Shown piece by piece: positions 42,781-51,132 of a stretch of DNA of 64,000 nt (position 1 is its first letter; each line of letters begins with the position of its first letter). Made by a program: the position numbers and the translations under genes. The DNA lies in NCBI RefSeq assembly GCF_050402865.1, contig NZ_BAABMF010000002.1, forward strand, positions 434,001 through 498,000, written 5' to 3'. Origin of the DNA: Clostridium_AF sediminicola (GTDB lineage Bacteria; Bacillota; Clostridia; Clostridiales; Clostridiaceae). The notes beneath the pieces were generated by a model. The model had not been told where the DNA came from. It saw only the letters and a program-made list of their open reading frames with translations, and ran no database searches.

Positions 42781-44289
42781 CTAGTTGTTATAATATAAAC
42801 TATCTGACAAATATTCAGCATCACTTGTAACATCAATACCCAATTTACCTAAAGTTTGCTCATCATTTGTGCTTAAAATAGTTGTAGAATGAGCTTGGCA
42901 CCCTTTAAGCATATATAATTTTTCCATAGCCGCTTTCGCCATTGGATTAGTTGCAGCACTTATACTAAGCGCAATTAAAATTTCTTCACAAGCTAGAGCT
43001 GTTGTTTTGCTACCAAAAGTTTTTGATTTAAGATTTATTATCGGTTCAAGAATTACAGGTGAAATCAAGTGTATTTCATCCGTAAGATTAGCAAGATACT
43101 TAACAGCATTTAAAATAACCGCTGCGGTAGCATTCATTGTACTTGATCCTTTACCCGTTAAGATTGTACCATCTGGTAACTCAAGCGCTACAGCAGGGAA
43201 TTTCTCATCATTACTTGATTGCTTATTTAATTTTATACTTTTTTCTCTAGCAGGTAAAACTACCTTTCTATCTTCTGCTTTGAGATTAAGCTCTTCCATA
43301 ATTAGCTTTGCTCTATGAAAAGTTTCTAAATCAGCATATCCCTTTTTGTATTCGCATCCAGTTTTAAAATATCTTCTAATTATTTCTTGTCTAGATGCTT
43401 CTTTAACAACTTCATCATCAACAATACCAAAACCTACTCGATTAACACCCATATCTGTTGGTGATTTATAGACAGCTTCTTCTCCTGTTATCTTTTCAAT
43501 GATTCTCCTAAGTACAGGGAATGTTTCAATATCACGATTGTAATTTATTGAAACCTCGTTATATGCATCAAAATGGAAAGAATCAATCATATTAACATCC
43601 TTTAAATCAACTGTTGCTGACTCATAAGCAATATTTAATGGATGTTTAAGTGGTACATTCCATACAGGGAAAGTTTCGAATTTGGAATATCCTACTTCTC
43701 TACCAAGCTTATGTTCATGATATAACTGGCTTAAGCATGTAGCAAGTTTACCACTACCTGGACCAGGTGCTGTAACAACTACAATTGGCTTTGTTGTTTC
43801 AATATAAGGGTTTTTTCCATACCCCTCATCGCTAACAATAATGTCTACATCTGTAGGATATCCTTTTGTTGCTCTATGTGTATATACCTTGATTCCTCTT
43901 CTTTCAAGCTTATTCATAAATACTGTAGTTGCCGGTTGATTATCATATCTAGTAATTACTACACTATTAACATCTAAGTCATAAGCTCTAAGATCGTCAA
44001 TTAATCTTAGTACATCCATATCATATGTTATACCGAAATCTCCACGGATTTTATTTCTTTCAATATCACCTGCATAAACACAAATGATAACCTCAACTTT
44101 TTCCTTTAACTTATGAAGAAGTTTAATTTTAGCATTTTCATCGAAACCTGGAAGCACTCTTTTTGCGTGCATATCAAATAAAAGTTTACCTCCAAATTCC
44201 AAATAAAGTTTGTCATAATCATTTACTCTTTCAAGTATAAACTTGGATTGTTCTTCTAAATATTTCTTGTGATCAAAACCTATTTTCAT
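42781..44289 (-). CDS. DUF1846 domain-containing protein
   Basis: 502 aa, full length for the DUF1846 family, conserved in Firmicutes and of uncertain function (structures suggest an oligomeric nucleotide-binding enzyme). Landmarks: FDHKKYLEEQSKFILERVND, LYLEFGGKLLFDMHAKRVLP, VVVTAPGPGSGKLATCLSQL with a P-loop-like Gly-rich turn, and GKGSSTMNATAAVILNAVKY near the end. I use the ATG at 44289 with GAGGG upstream rather than the GTG/ATG 4 codons earlier. It stands alone with its own terminator. Confidence 0.93.
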   Translation of the reverse strand: MKIGFDHKKYLEEQSKFILERVNDYDKLYLEFGGKLLFDMHAKRVLPGFDENAKIKLLHKLKEKVEVIICVYAGDIERNKIRGDFGITYDMDVLRLIDDLRAYDLDVNSVVITRYDNQPATTVFMNKLERRGIKVYTHRATKGYPTDVDIIVSDEGYGKNPYIETTKPIVVVTAPGPGSGKLATCLSQLYHEHKLGREVGYSKFETFPVWNVPLKHPLNIAYESATVDLKDVNMIDSFHFDAYNEVSINYNRDIETFPVLRRIIEKITGEEAVYKSPTDMGVNRVGFGIVDDEVVKEASRQEIIRRYFKTGCEYKKGYADLETFHRAKLIMEELNLKAEDRKVVLPAREKSIKLNKQSSNDEKFPAVALELPDGTILTGKGSSTMNATAAVILNAVKYLANLTDEIHLISPVILEPIINLKSKTFGSKTTALACEEILIALSISAATNPMAKAAMEKLYMLKGCQAHSTTILSTNDEQTLGKLGIDVTSDAEYLSDSLYYNN

Positions 44290-44400
44290 AATTACCCTCA
44301 CTATTCTTTTTATTCTTTGACTATTTTAACATTAATTTAGATAAATTATAATAGTTTATTTTAATTTTTTAGATATCATTTTTATGTAGCATCATAATTA

Positions 44401-44880
44401 TTATTTGTGATAGGGTTCACCATTATTTATTCTAAAGGCTCTATATATCTGTTCTAGGAGCATTACTCTAAACAATTGATGAGGAAATGTCATTTTTGAA
44501 AAGCATAACTTGTAGTTTGCTCTCATTAATACTTCCTTTGATAATCCTAATGAACCTCCAATAACGAAAGTAAAATTACTTTTCCCTGAAACTGTAGATT
44601 TATCTATAAAGTCAGCTAGCTCTTCAGATGACAACATTTTTCCATTTAAATCTAAAGCTATGACAAAAGTATTATCTTTAATATTTTTTAGAATCTTTTC
44701 TCCCTCTTTATCTTTAATAATTAATTCATCCTTAGCCGAAGCATTATCAGGAGTTTTTTCGTCTGCTAATTCAATAATATTTATTTTGCAATATCTACCT
44801 AATCTCTTACTATACTCATCTATAGCTGCTTTTAAATATTTTTCTTTTAACTTACCAACTGCAATAATTGTTACATTCAT
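44401..44880 (-). CDS. rlmH: 23S rRNA pseudouridine-1915 N3-methyltransferase RlmH
   Basis: SPOUT-family methyltransferase acting on the ribosome A-site region in helix 69. 159 aa when started at the ATG at 44880 (VTIIAVGKLKEKYLKAAIDE), the family norm. The SAM-binding knot is NFTFVIGGSLGLSKEVLMRA and the C-terminal FRVMLLEQIYRAFRINNGEP ending YHK is invariant. Near the chromosome origin in many Firmicutes. Confidence 0.97.
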   Translation of the reverse strand: MNVTIIAVGKLKEKYLKAAIDEYSKRLGRYCKINIIELADEKTPDNASAKDELIIKDKEGEKILKNIKDNTFVIALDLNGKMLSSEELADFIDKSTVSGKSNFTFVIGGSLGLSKEVLMRANYKLCFSKMTFPHQLFRVMLLEQIYRAFRINNGEPYHK

Positions 44881-44924
44881 TAGCTTTCTCACTTTCATAT
44901 AAACTGTATATTATGATTATCTCA

Positions 44925-44957
44925 CAACAAAACTCCCACTACAAACTGGGAGTTTTA
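44925..44957 (-). terminator. terminator after the LUD protein gene
   Basis: AAAACTCCCA-gtttgtag-TGGGAGTTTT, perfect 10-bp stem with TGTTGTG after it on the minus strand, between the LUD gene and rlmH. Confidence 0.75.
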
Positions 44958-44994
44958 TCAAATACCTCTATTTTAAAATGTTATTAATTTATCT

Positions 44995-45636
44995 CTAATA
45001 TCCTAATTCCTTATTTACAAATATAACATGAATTCTTCCTTTTTTCATTTGTCTTCCAATTAATGTATAAGAATTACATATTCTATCAGGGCTATCACAA
45101 TCCATGCAATATCCTACCTTTGCACAAGGTGTTTTTCTTCTTAATCTAACAGCATTAGCTGGTGCTGCTATTTCTCTATTTCTCTCAATTGCAGCATCTA
45201 AATCTTTAACAAGTTTATTTACTCCTACTACTACTATAACTTTATCAGGCCCAAAAATCATTGCTGATACTCTATTTCCTCTCCCATCAACATTATATAA
45301 TTCACCATCTTCAGTTACTGCATTACTACTTACTAAATATGTATTAGCAAAAAAGGTTTTTCTATATATTTCAGTTATATCTTCTGGTGTTAAATCCTTC
45401 TCATACCTATCTAAAAAGTTATAATCACCATTCCTTAATAAATCAATTAGTCCAGTTTCAAATAATGTCATTGATCCACCAACAGATACAGTTTCCCCTG
45501 CACTCATTAGCTCTTTTACTTTTTTCTGTAACTCTTGTTCATCTTGAACAAAGTAGCCATCCATATTATTCTTGTTAAGATTTTCTATAGTTCTTTCTAC
45601 TTTTTTTTGAACTACAAAATAAGCATTTTTATCCAT
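44995..45636 (-). CDS. LUD-domain protein (LutC/YkgG type)
   Basis: 213 aa, LUD superfamily (PF02589), related to LutC of the lactate-utilisation complex but of the stand-alone type common in Clostridia. Landmarks: SAGETVSVGGSMTLFETGLI, TFFANTYLVSSNAVTEDGEL, VDGRGNRVSAMIFGPDKVIV and a C-terminal Cys group (TPCAKVGYCMDCDSPDRICN) that could bind metal. No lutA/lutB partners are nearby, so a role in lactate oxidation is not supported. It has its own promoter and terminator. Confidence 0.88.
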   Translation of the reverse strand: MDKNAYFVVQKKVERTIENLNKNNMDGYFVQDEQELQKKVKELMSAGETVSVGGSMTLFETGLIDLLRNGDYNFLDRYEKDLTPEDITEIYRKTFFANTYLVSSNAVTEDGELYNVDGRGNRVSAMIFGPDKVIVVVGVNKLVKDLDAAIERNREIAAPANAVRLRRKTPCAKVGYCMDCDSPDRICNSYTLIGRQMKKGRIHVIFVNKELGY

Positions 45637-45677
45637 AATTCTACCTCCAAACTAAATTATCATAAACACCTACTTAA

Positions 45678-45706
45678 AGTATAAATTATAATAGTACTAA
45701 CTTCAA
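45678..45706 (-). promoter_or_regulatory. sigma-A promoter of the LUD gene
   Basis: TTGAAG (45706-45701), 17-nt spacer, TATACT (45683-45678) on the minus strand, about 42 nt before the gene. Confidence 0.65.
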
Positions 45707-45730
45707 TGAAAACAAAAGTATATATATCAT

Positions 45731-45758
45731 AAAAAAGAAGATTTTCAAAAGAAAATCT
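45731..45758 (-). terminator. terminator after the SEC-C gene
   Basis: AGATTTTC-tttt-GAAAATCT followed by TCTTTTTT on the minus strand. Confidence 0.8.
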
Positions 45759-45777
45759 CCCTTAATGATTTAACCGA

Positions 45778-46278
45778 TTATTTATTAGCACAACATTTTT
45801 TATATTTTTTACCACTTCCGCATGGACAAGGATCATTTCTTCCTACTTTAGGATCTCTAACAACCATTTTCGATGCTCTCCATGCTTTTGTTATTTCTTT
45901 TCTCTTCTCTTCTGAAAATATACCATTCCATTGAGATAAATTATATAAATATTCAGCTTTAGCATCTAGCATATTAAAATAAAGATTTTCATATTCTATC
46001 TCTAAAGTAATTTCTGTTTCTAATTCAAGATTTTCAACATCTATTTTTTGAACCAAACTTTCATTTATCCCATCTAAAAATCCCATAAAGAAATTAATTG
46101 GAGTTTCAAATCTTTCAGCTAACTCCCCAACTTTTCCTGAAATCACTTCTGTATAATCGTTTAAAACTCTTACATATACCTCTTTTTCTATTTCCTCATA
46201 CTTACTCCAAAAAGCTGCTTCTCCTTTAGTTTTCACATAGTCTACAACCATTTCAGTCCAATCATTATATAAACTCAT
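45778..46278 (-). CDS. SEC-C zinc-motif protein
   Basis: 166 aa. The C-terminus is a classic SEC-C zinc-binding motif, GRNDPCPCGSGKKYKKCC, as found at the end of SecA and in many stand-alone proteins. The rest is helical and acidic (VRVLNDYTEVISGKVGELAE, NFFMGFLDGINESLVQKI) with no known domain I can name. The start at the ATG at 46278 has AAGGAG 8 nt upstream. Function unknown; similar proteins may contact ribosomes or the Sec system through the motif. Confidence 0.85.
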   Translation of the reverse strand: MSLYNDWTEMVVDYVKTKGEAAFWSKYEEIEKEVYVRVLNDYTEVISGKVGELAERFETPINFFMGFLDGINESLVQKIDVENLELETEITLEIEYENLYFNMLDAKAEYLYNLSQWNGIFSEEKRKEITKAWRASKMVVRDPKVGRNDPCPCGSGKKYKKCCANK

Positions 46279-46323
46279 ATTCAATTCTCCTTATGTTCTT
46301 AATTATCTAAATAATATATGTTT

Positions 46324-46926
46324 TTACTCTTTTTTTTCTTCAGCATCTTCAATATTATCTGTAGATTCTTCTTCTATCAACTTTATTGTATCAGCACAAA
46401 AAGGCTTTGATACATTATAATTCCCACCTAATGTATCCACATCTTTGTTTTGAATTAATATTTTAACATTTACAATAGATTCTAATTCACACAAAGATAA
46501 TGCCAGGCTTTTTAAATATGCTTCTTCCTTAACTTTTGACATATTTGCCTTTGCTTCATTACTTAAATTTACATATGCTGTTCCATCATTAATAGAAAAT
46601 GATAGCACCTTTGTATCTTTAGATAAAATTGGTTTTAATGAACTATCCATAGTAGGACCTTTAATAAGTTCTTGTACTATTATTTGTCCTAACATCTCTT
46701 CTTTTATTAATATTCTTTCTTCTTGACCTATTTCTAATTTGCTATCATCTTTAGAAGCATCAAAATATAGGTTAAGCTGAACATTATTTTCATCAGAATT
46801 TCCTATATTCCTCTGTTTTATCTTATCATTATTATTTACAGTTGTTGTAACTTGATTTGATTTACAACCAATCATTAATAACATTGATGATAGTACTAAT
46901 AAAACTAAGAATATTATTTTTTTCAT
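46324..46926 (-). CDS. GerMN-domain lipoprotein
   Basis: 200 aa when started at the ATG at 46926 (GAAGGAA upstream). Lipoprotein signal KKIIFLVLLVLSSMLLMIGC with the lipobox Cys near residue 21. One GerMN domain follows (LNLYFDASKDDSKLEIGQEE; LGQIIVQELIKGPTMDSSLK; INDGTAYVNLSNEAKANMSK), a fold found in the germination protein GerM and other extracytoplasmic proteins. C-terminus acidic. GerM has two such domains, so this is not GerM itself. Probably co-transcribed with walJ. Confidence 0.88.
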   Translation of the reverse strand: MKKIIFLVLLVLSSMLLMIGCKSNQVTTTVNNNDKIKQRNIGNSDENNVQLNLYFDASKDDSKLEIGQEERILIKEEMLGQIIVQELIKGPTMDSSLKPILSKDTKVLSFSINDGTAYVNLSNEAKANMSKVKEEAYLKSLALSLCELESIVNVKILIQNKDVDTLGGNYNVSKPFCADTIKLIEEESTDNIEDAEEKKE

Positions 46927-46955
46927 CTCAATTCCTTCTCTCATACTCAATACAA

Positions 46956-47741
46956 TTATAATTCTATACATTTACTAGGCATGTCCCTTTTAGCCATATC
47001 TACCCATACATCTTTATTTAATTGGATATTATTTTCTCTCAAAACATTAACCACTGTTTCATATGCTAAATCAGGATAATTGTTAGTTTTGCTCAAATGT
47101 CCTAATACGAATCTTTTACAATTAAGCTTTACAATATCTACTATTGCTTTACCACAATCATCATTCGATAGATGTCCTATATCACTCAAAATTCTTCTTT
47201 TTAAATGATATGGATATGGACCAAATTTTAGCATTTCAACATCATGATTACTTTCTAATAAAACTACATCTGACCCTAAAAGTGCCTTTTTAACTTCATT
47301 AGAAAAATACCCTAAGTCTGTAGCTATGCAAACTTTTTTATTTTCAGCCTCTATTGAATACCCTACAGGCTCAACTGCATCATGAGAGATATTATATTTA
47401 GATATTTTCATATCCTTTATAGTTACATAATCATCTTTCATGATTTTAATATTCTCTTCTTTTATTTTCCCTATCTTTGAAAACATTTCTCTCCAAGTTG
47501 ACTCATTTGCATATATTGGTATATTATATCTTCTAGACATAACACCTACCCCTTTAATATGATCACCATGCTCATGAGTAATAAAAATAGCATCTATTTT
47601 TGACGGCTCTTGATTTATTTGTTCTAAGGCACTTTCAATCCTTTTACCAGGTAAGCCAGCATCAATTAATACTTTTGTTTCTTCTGAAGAGACAAATATA
47701 CTATTTCCGCTACTTCCACTATATAAAGGGCAAAAAATCAT
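46956..47741 (-). CDS. walJ: metallo-beta-lactamase fold protein WalJ/YycJ
   Basis: Beta-CASP-less MBL-fold hydrolase of the YycJ/WalJ family, often near walRK and the replication origin, implicated in DNA repair or cell-wall coordination. 261 aa from the ATG at 47741: CPLYSGSSGNSIFVSSEETK (family start), metal motif IFITHEHGDHIKGVGVMSRR, KVCIATDLGYFSNEVKKALL, LLESNHDVEMLKFGPYPYHL, SDIGHLSNDDCGKAIVDIV. walR and walK are not in the window. Confidence 0.93.
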   Translation of the reverse strand: MIFCPLYSGSSGNSIFVSSEETKVLIDAGLPGKRIESALEQINQEPSKIDAIFITHEHGDHIKGVGVMSRRYNIPIYANESTWREMFSKIGKIKEENIKIMKDDYVTIKDMKISKYNISHDAVEPVGYSIEAENKKVCIATDLGYFSNEVKKALLGSDVVLLESNHDVEMLKFGPYPYHLKRRILSDIGHLSNDDCGKAIVDIVKLNCKRFVLGHLSKTNNYPDLAYETVVNVLRENNIQLNKDVWVDMAKRDMPSKCIEL

Positions 47742-47855
47742 ATAAATACTCCATTCTATAGATAAACCTTGTATAAACAAAATTTATTCAAACACAAAAA
47801 CATAGGCATTAACAAGTTTTCACTTAAATAAATGAAAAGTTTAAGTGGTTTATCT

Positions 47856-49130
47856 CTATTCTTCAATTTTAACTCTTCTAATACATGCACCTAGTTTATT
47901 GAATTTTAATTCGATATTTGGATAACCTCTATCAATATGATGAAGTTCATAAACTTCGGTATTGCCTTCAGCTACCAATCCTGCAACTATCATTGCAGCA
48001 CCTGCTCTTAAATCTGTTGATTCTACCTTAGCGCCTGAAAGTTTATGAATCCCTTCAATAACCGCTAGCGTATTTTCAACTTTTATTTTCGCTCCCATTT
48101 TCTTCAATTCATCAACATGTTTAAATCTACTTTCCCATATACTCTCATTAACTATACTGACTCCATTTGCAATTGATAACAATACAGACATAGGTTGCTG
48201 TAAATCCGTAGGAAACCCAGGGTATGGTAATGTTTTTATGTTTGCAGATTTTAAAACACCATTACTTTCAACAGTAATTGCATCTCCCTCTTCAATTACC
48301 TTTACTCCCATTTCAACTAACTTTGCAGTTATTGACTCCAAATGTTTAGGAATTACATTTTCTATTGTTACTCTACCACCGCATGCTGCTGTAGCAATCA
48401 TATAAGTTCCCGCTTCAATCTGATCGGGAATAACACTATAATCGCATCCTATTAATTCTTTAACGCCATTTATCTTAATTACATCTGTTCCAGCACCTTT
48501 AATATCGGCTCCCATAGAATTTAAAAAGTTAGCAACATCAACTATATGTGGTTCCCTCGCTGCATTCTCAAGAATAGTTTTTCCCTCAGCTAAAGTTGCG
48601 GCCATCATAACATTAATAGTAGCTCCAACACTTACTACATCAAAATAAATATTTGTACCCACTAACCTTTCTGCTTCAGCAATTACTGCCCCATGTTCTA
48701 TTGTTACTTTTGCTCCTAAAGCTTCAAATCCTTTTATATGCTGATCAATAGGTCTAACTCCAATAGAGCATCCACCTGGCATTTCTACTTTTGCTTTTTT
48801 GAATCTTCCTAATAGAGCTCCAATTAAATAATATGATGCTCTCATTTTCCTTACTTCTTCATTACAGGCATTTGTAGTTTCAATAGTTTTGCTATCAATT
48901 ATAACTTTGTCATTATCTCTTGTAACACTGGCTCCTAAACACCCAATTATGCTAAGGATACAGTTAACGTCACTTATGTTGGGAATATTATCCAAATTAC
49001 AAATTCCTCTACTTGCCATTATTGATGCAGGTAAAATTGCTACTGCTGCATTTTTAGCTCCATTTATATCAACAGAGCCTTCTAAACAATGCCCACCTTC
49101 AATAACTAATTTATCCATATACTTTACCAT
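47856..49130 (-). CDS. murA: UDP-N-acetylglucosamine 1-carboxyvinyltransferase MurA
   Basis: First committed step of peptidoglycan synthesis: moves enolpyruvyl from PEP to UDP-GlcNAc; target of fosfomycin. 424 aa. The catalytic loop with its Cys is MPGGCSIGVRPIDQHIKGFE (about residue 120); INGAKNAAVAILPASIMASR gives the substrate Lys-Asn; YPGFPTDLQQPMSVLL and ESTDLRAGAAMIVAGLVAEG complete the pattern. The Cys means fosfomycin sensitivity is expected. A start at the ATG four codons in (49118) is equally possible. Confidence 0.96.
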   Translation of the reverse strand: MVKYMDKLVIEGGHCLEGSVDINGAKNAAVAILPASIMASRGICNLDNIPNISDVNCILSIIGCLGASVTRDNDKVIIDSKTIETTNACNEEVRKMRASYYLIGALLGRFKKAKVEMPGGCSIGVRPIDQHIKGFEALGAKVTIEHGAVIAEAERLVGTNIYFDVVSVGATINVMMAATLAEGKTILENAAREPHIVDVANFLNSMGADIKGAGTDVIKINGVKELIGCDYSVIPDQIEAGTYMIATAACGGRVTIENVIPKHLESITAKLVEMGVKVIEEGDAITVESNGVLKSANIKTLPYPGFPTDLQQPMSVLLSIANGVSIVNESIWESRFKHVDELKKMGAKIKVENTLAVIEGIHKLSGAKVESTDLRAGAAMIVAGLVAEGNTEVYELHHIDRGYPNIELKFNKLGACIRRVKIEE

Positions 49131-49272
49131 CCTCGCTGTGTAGTGTTATATAGAAATACAATTCTAAAAACCTTCATACAAAATAATAATTTATAATTTC
49201 AAAAATTATCTATATGTATAACTGAAGTTTATCAATGCATACTCTACAATTACAGACATAATCACATCATTT

Positions 49273-49300
49273 ATTATACCACAATAAAACGAATTGTTAA
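49273..49300 (-). promoter_or_regulatory. promoter of murA
   Basis: TTAACA (49300-49295), 16-nt spacer, TGG-TATAAT (-10 at 49278-49273) on the minus strand. It gives a leader of about 135 nt with no clear structure. Confidence 0.5.
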
Positions 49301-49429
49301 CACTTAAACTACATTAAATTTATATTACAATTTTATTCCTATGTGTATATTTTTATTATAAATATAAAAAATTATGTAATATTATGATAAAATTTACTTA
49401 TTGTTATTATTTAATACTATTTTAGAGCG

Positions 49430-49464
49430 AAAAATAACTGCTGAAATTTGTTCAGCAGTTATTT
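49430..49464 (-). terminator. terminator after the DUF1540 gene
   Basis: AAATAACTGCTGAA-caaat-TTCAGCAGTTATTT, a perfect 14-bp stem, with TTCGCTC and preceding T-run on the minus strand. Sixteen nt after the DUF1540 stop. Confidence 0.85.
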
Positions 49465-49479
49465 CTAAATATTAACTTA

Positions 49480-49641
49480 TTATTGTTTCTTTTCAAATGA
49501 AGCGCAGTCTGTAGCCTCTACAGAATTACACATTGATCCATGTTTGATTACATTAATTTGTTTTAGTGTACAATAATCTTCAGATTCACAATGGTTTTTA
49601 CACTCTCTTACATTACAATGAATACTGTTATTATGTTTCAC
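49480..49641 (-). CDS. small Cys-rich DUF1540 protein
   Basis: 53 codons, GTG start with AGGAGG 8 nt upstream and a strong terminator after it. The sequence contains six cysteines in the DUF1540 spacing: HCNVRECKNHCESEDYC, then KQINVIKHGSMCNSVEATDC and ASFEKK. DUF1540 proteins are short, often repeated, found in spore-forming Firmicutes; the Cys pattern suggests zinc binding. Function unknown; some are expressed during sporulation. The N-terminus is KHNNSI. Confidence 0.85.
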   Translation of the reverse strand: MKHNNSIHCNVRECKNHCESEDYCTLKQINVIKHGSMCNSVEATDCASFEKKQ

Positions 49642-49763
49642 TTAACATACCTCCTATTATTGTTTAAATACTCTATATATTATTTGTTTTAGTTTTTTTT
49701 TTATTCAAATGCTATTATATCTCCTGAACCAAAGCATCTGTACAAATAGTGTAATTTTTGTGG

Positions 49764-49769
49764 TATAAT
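49764..49769 (+). promoter_or_regulatory. extended -10 promoter before the LigT-like gene
   Basis: TGTGG-TATAAT at 49759-49769, 63 nt before the gene. A weak -35 (TACAAA) stands 17 nt upstream. Confidence 0.5.
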
Positions 49770-49832
49770 AACTATTAAAATAATTAAAAATTCTAAGACA
49801 ATAAACCAATAAACTATTTTGTGGAGGAAACT

Positions 49833-50375
49833 ATGAAATATAATTTAGTTGCATTATTTGATAAAAATTCAAATGAATTAATTAATCTTGTCCAAAGAGA
49901 TTTATGTAGAAAGTATAGAGTTTACAAATTAAAAACTGATTTTTATATTAAAATACAGACAATCAACGATTCCAATATTGAAGAATTTTCTAAAATAATA
50001 TCTAAATCTTTATATCCATACAAAAAATTTAAAATACAAATAAATTCCGAACTTTTTTTGGATGATCATTTTAAACATATAGGATTGAAAGTAGACAAAT
50101 CAGGTTACATAAAAAAGATTTCACGAAATTTGTCTGATACCTTATATCAGCATGGATATAACATAAGCAATCAAAAAAATAATTTTGGAATTCATATCGT
50201 TAGTTCCAATTATCAAGCAAGAAAAATGTTTAGAGATAAATCCAATTGTTCTATTCCTAACAAGACTGATTCTCCTTATTTAGGATTTGCAAAAATTAAT
50301 AGATTAGAATTAAGAAAACCTGTTAATAATAAGAAAGAAATCTTGATTAAGTCGTTTCCTTTAAGAGATTATTAA
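49833..50375 (+). CDS. degenerate LigT/2H-phosphoesterase-like protein
   Basis: 180 aa from the ATG at 49833 (GGAGG upstream; a GTG four codons earlier lies inside the ribosome site). The strand order recalls the 2'-5' RNA ligase/2H phosphoesterase fold: YNLVALFDKNSNELINLVQR, a middle strand KTDFYIKIQTINDSNIEEFS where the family has its first H-x-T/S motif, and NFGIHIVSSNYQARKMF where it has the second. Only the second retains a His (HIVS); the first has Tyr. If the fold is right, the enzyme is probably inactive or altered. Otherwise it is an unknown protein. Confidence 0.5.
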   Translation: MKYNLVALFDKNSNELINLVQRDLCRKYRVYKLKTDFYIKIQTINDSNIEEFSKIISKSLYPYKKFKIQINSELFLDDHFKHIGLKVDKSGYIKKISRNLSDTLYQHGYNISNQKNNFGIHIVSSNYQARKMFRDKSNCSIPNKTDSPYLGFAKINRLELRKPVNNKKEILIKSFPLRDY

Positions 50376-50559
50376 TTTCCCAATAAATCAACTTTATTTT
50401 TATGACTTTGTTAAAAAATAGTGATATTTTATGTATTATTTTGAAATTGTCACTTTTTTTTAAAAATTTTTTCATGTAAACGTTATGGTTTCTTTTTTTA
50501 TTTTATAAAATATTATAAAATATATTATAAGGAAATCTTTACGAAAGGCGGAATAAGTG
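50376..50559 (+). other. intergenic gap before the dUTPase-like gene
   Basis: 184 bp, very AT-rich. AGTGA and TCACT arms around 50420-50455 followed by TTTTTTTT may be a weak terminator for the LigT-like gene. No other ORF. Confidence 0.35.
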
Positions 50560-51048
50560 ATGGATTTACAAAATCTATTCATATTACAAAAAGGTGTTGA
50601 TAAAGGATTCAACAAAAATTGTAATATGGGAAAGAACTCTTTATTGCCTGAAAAAATTCTAGGATTACAAGTTAAAATTAGCGAACTAGTCAACCAAACC
50701 CAATGTTATAAATTTTGGGTGAAAGAAAACAATTTTAGTAACAACAAGGTTTTAAACGAATTTGTAGAAGGGATTCACTATATTCTAAGCATCGGTTTAG
50801 ATGAAGATTATACTAATGTTCATTTAGATGTTCAAGAAACACAAAATGACTTAACTACTCAATTTATTAATTTGTACATAGACATTAACGATTTTGTTGT
50901 ATGTCCTAACATTGACAACTACAAAACATTATTCGAGAACTTTCTTTCAATAGGTTTTTCATTAGGTTTTGAAAAAGAAACCATTGAAAAAGCTTATCTA
51001 CAAAAAAATCTACTTCTTCATAAAAAGGAAACTATTGCGAAATCATAA
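50560..51048 (+). CDS. dimeric dUTPase-like protein, active site degraded
   Basis: 162 aa matching the dimeric all-alpha dUTPase/MazG-like family (PF08761) along its whole length: MDLQNLFILQKGVDK, SLLPEKILGLQVKISELVNQ, QCYKFWVKENN, LNEFVEGIHYILSIGLDED, FINLYIDINDFV and LGFEKETIEKAYLQKNLLLH. Active members carry metal-binding acids in E-L-G-E-L-A-N-E and E-Y-V-D; here they read K-I-S-E-L-V-N-Q and E-F-V-E, and the terminal K-N-x-x-N-H is K-N-L-L-L-H. It is likely catalytically weak or dead, perhaps a nucleotide sensor. The start is the ATG at 50560; a GTG precedes it. Confidence 0.78.
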   Translation: MDLQNLFILQKGVDKGFNKNCNMGKNSLLPEKILGLQVKISELVNQTQCYKFWVKENNFSNNKVLNEFVEGIHYILSIGLDEDYTNVHLDVQETQNDLTTQFINLYIDINDFVVCPNIDNYKTLFENFLSIGFSLGFEKETIEKAYLQKNLLLHKKETIAKS

Positions 51049-51070
51049 TTTAATTACTACTTATTTTTTT

Positions 51071-51132
51071 AATATCAACCTCCTATAATAGTTTATTGAA
51101 ATTAGGTTAAACTATCATAGGAGGTTGATATT
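51071..51132 (+). promoter_or_regulatory. long hairpin sequestering the permease ribosome site
   Basis: AATATCAACCTCCTAT (51071-51086) pairs perfectly with ATAGGAGGTTGATATT (51117-51132), and ATAGTTTA (51088-51095) with TAAACTAT (51108-51115), one A/C mismatch between: 24 paired bases, 12-nt loop. AGGAGG lies inside the stem and the last paired base touches the ATG at 51133. Confidence 0.75.
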
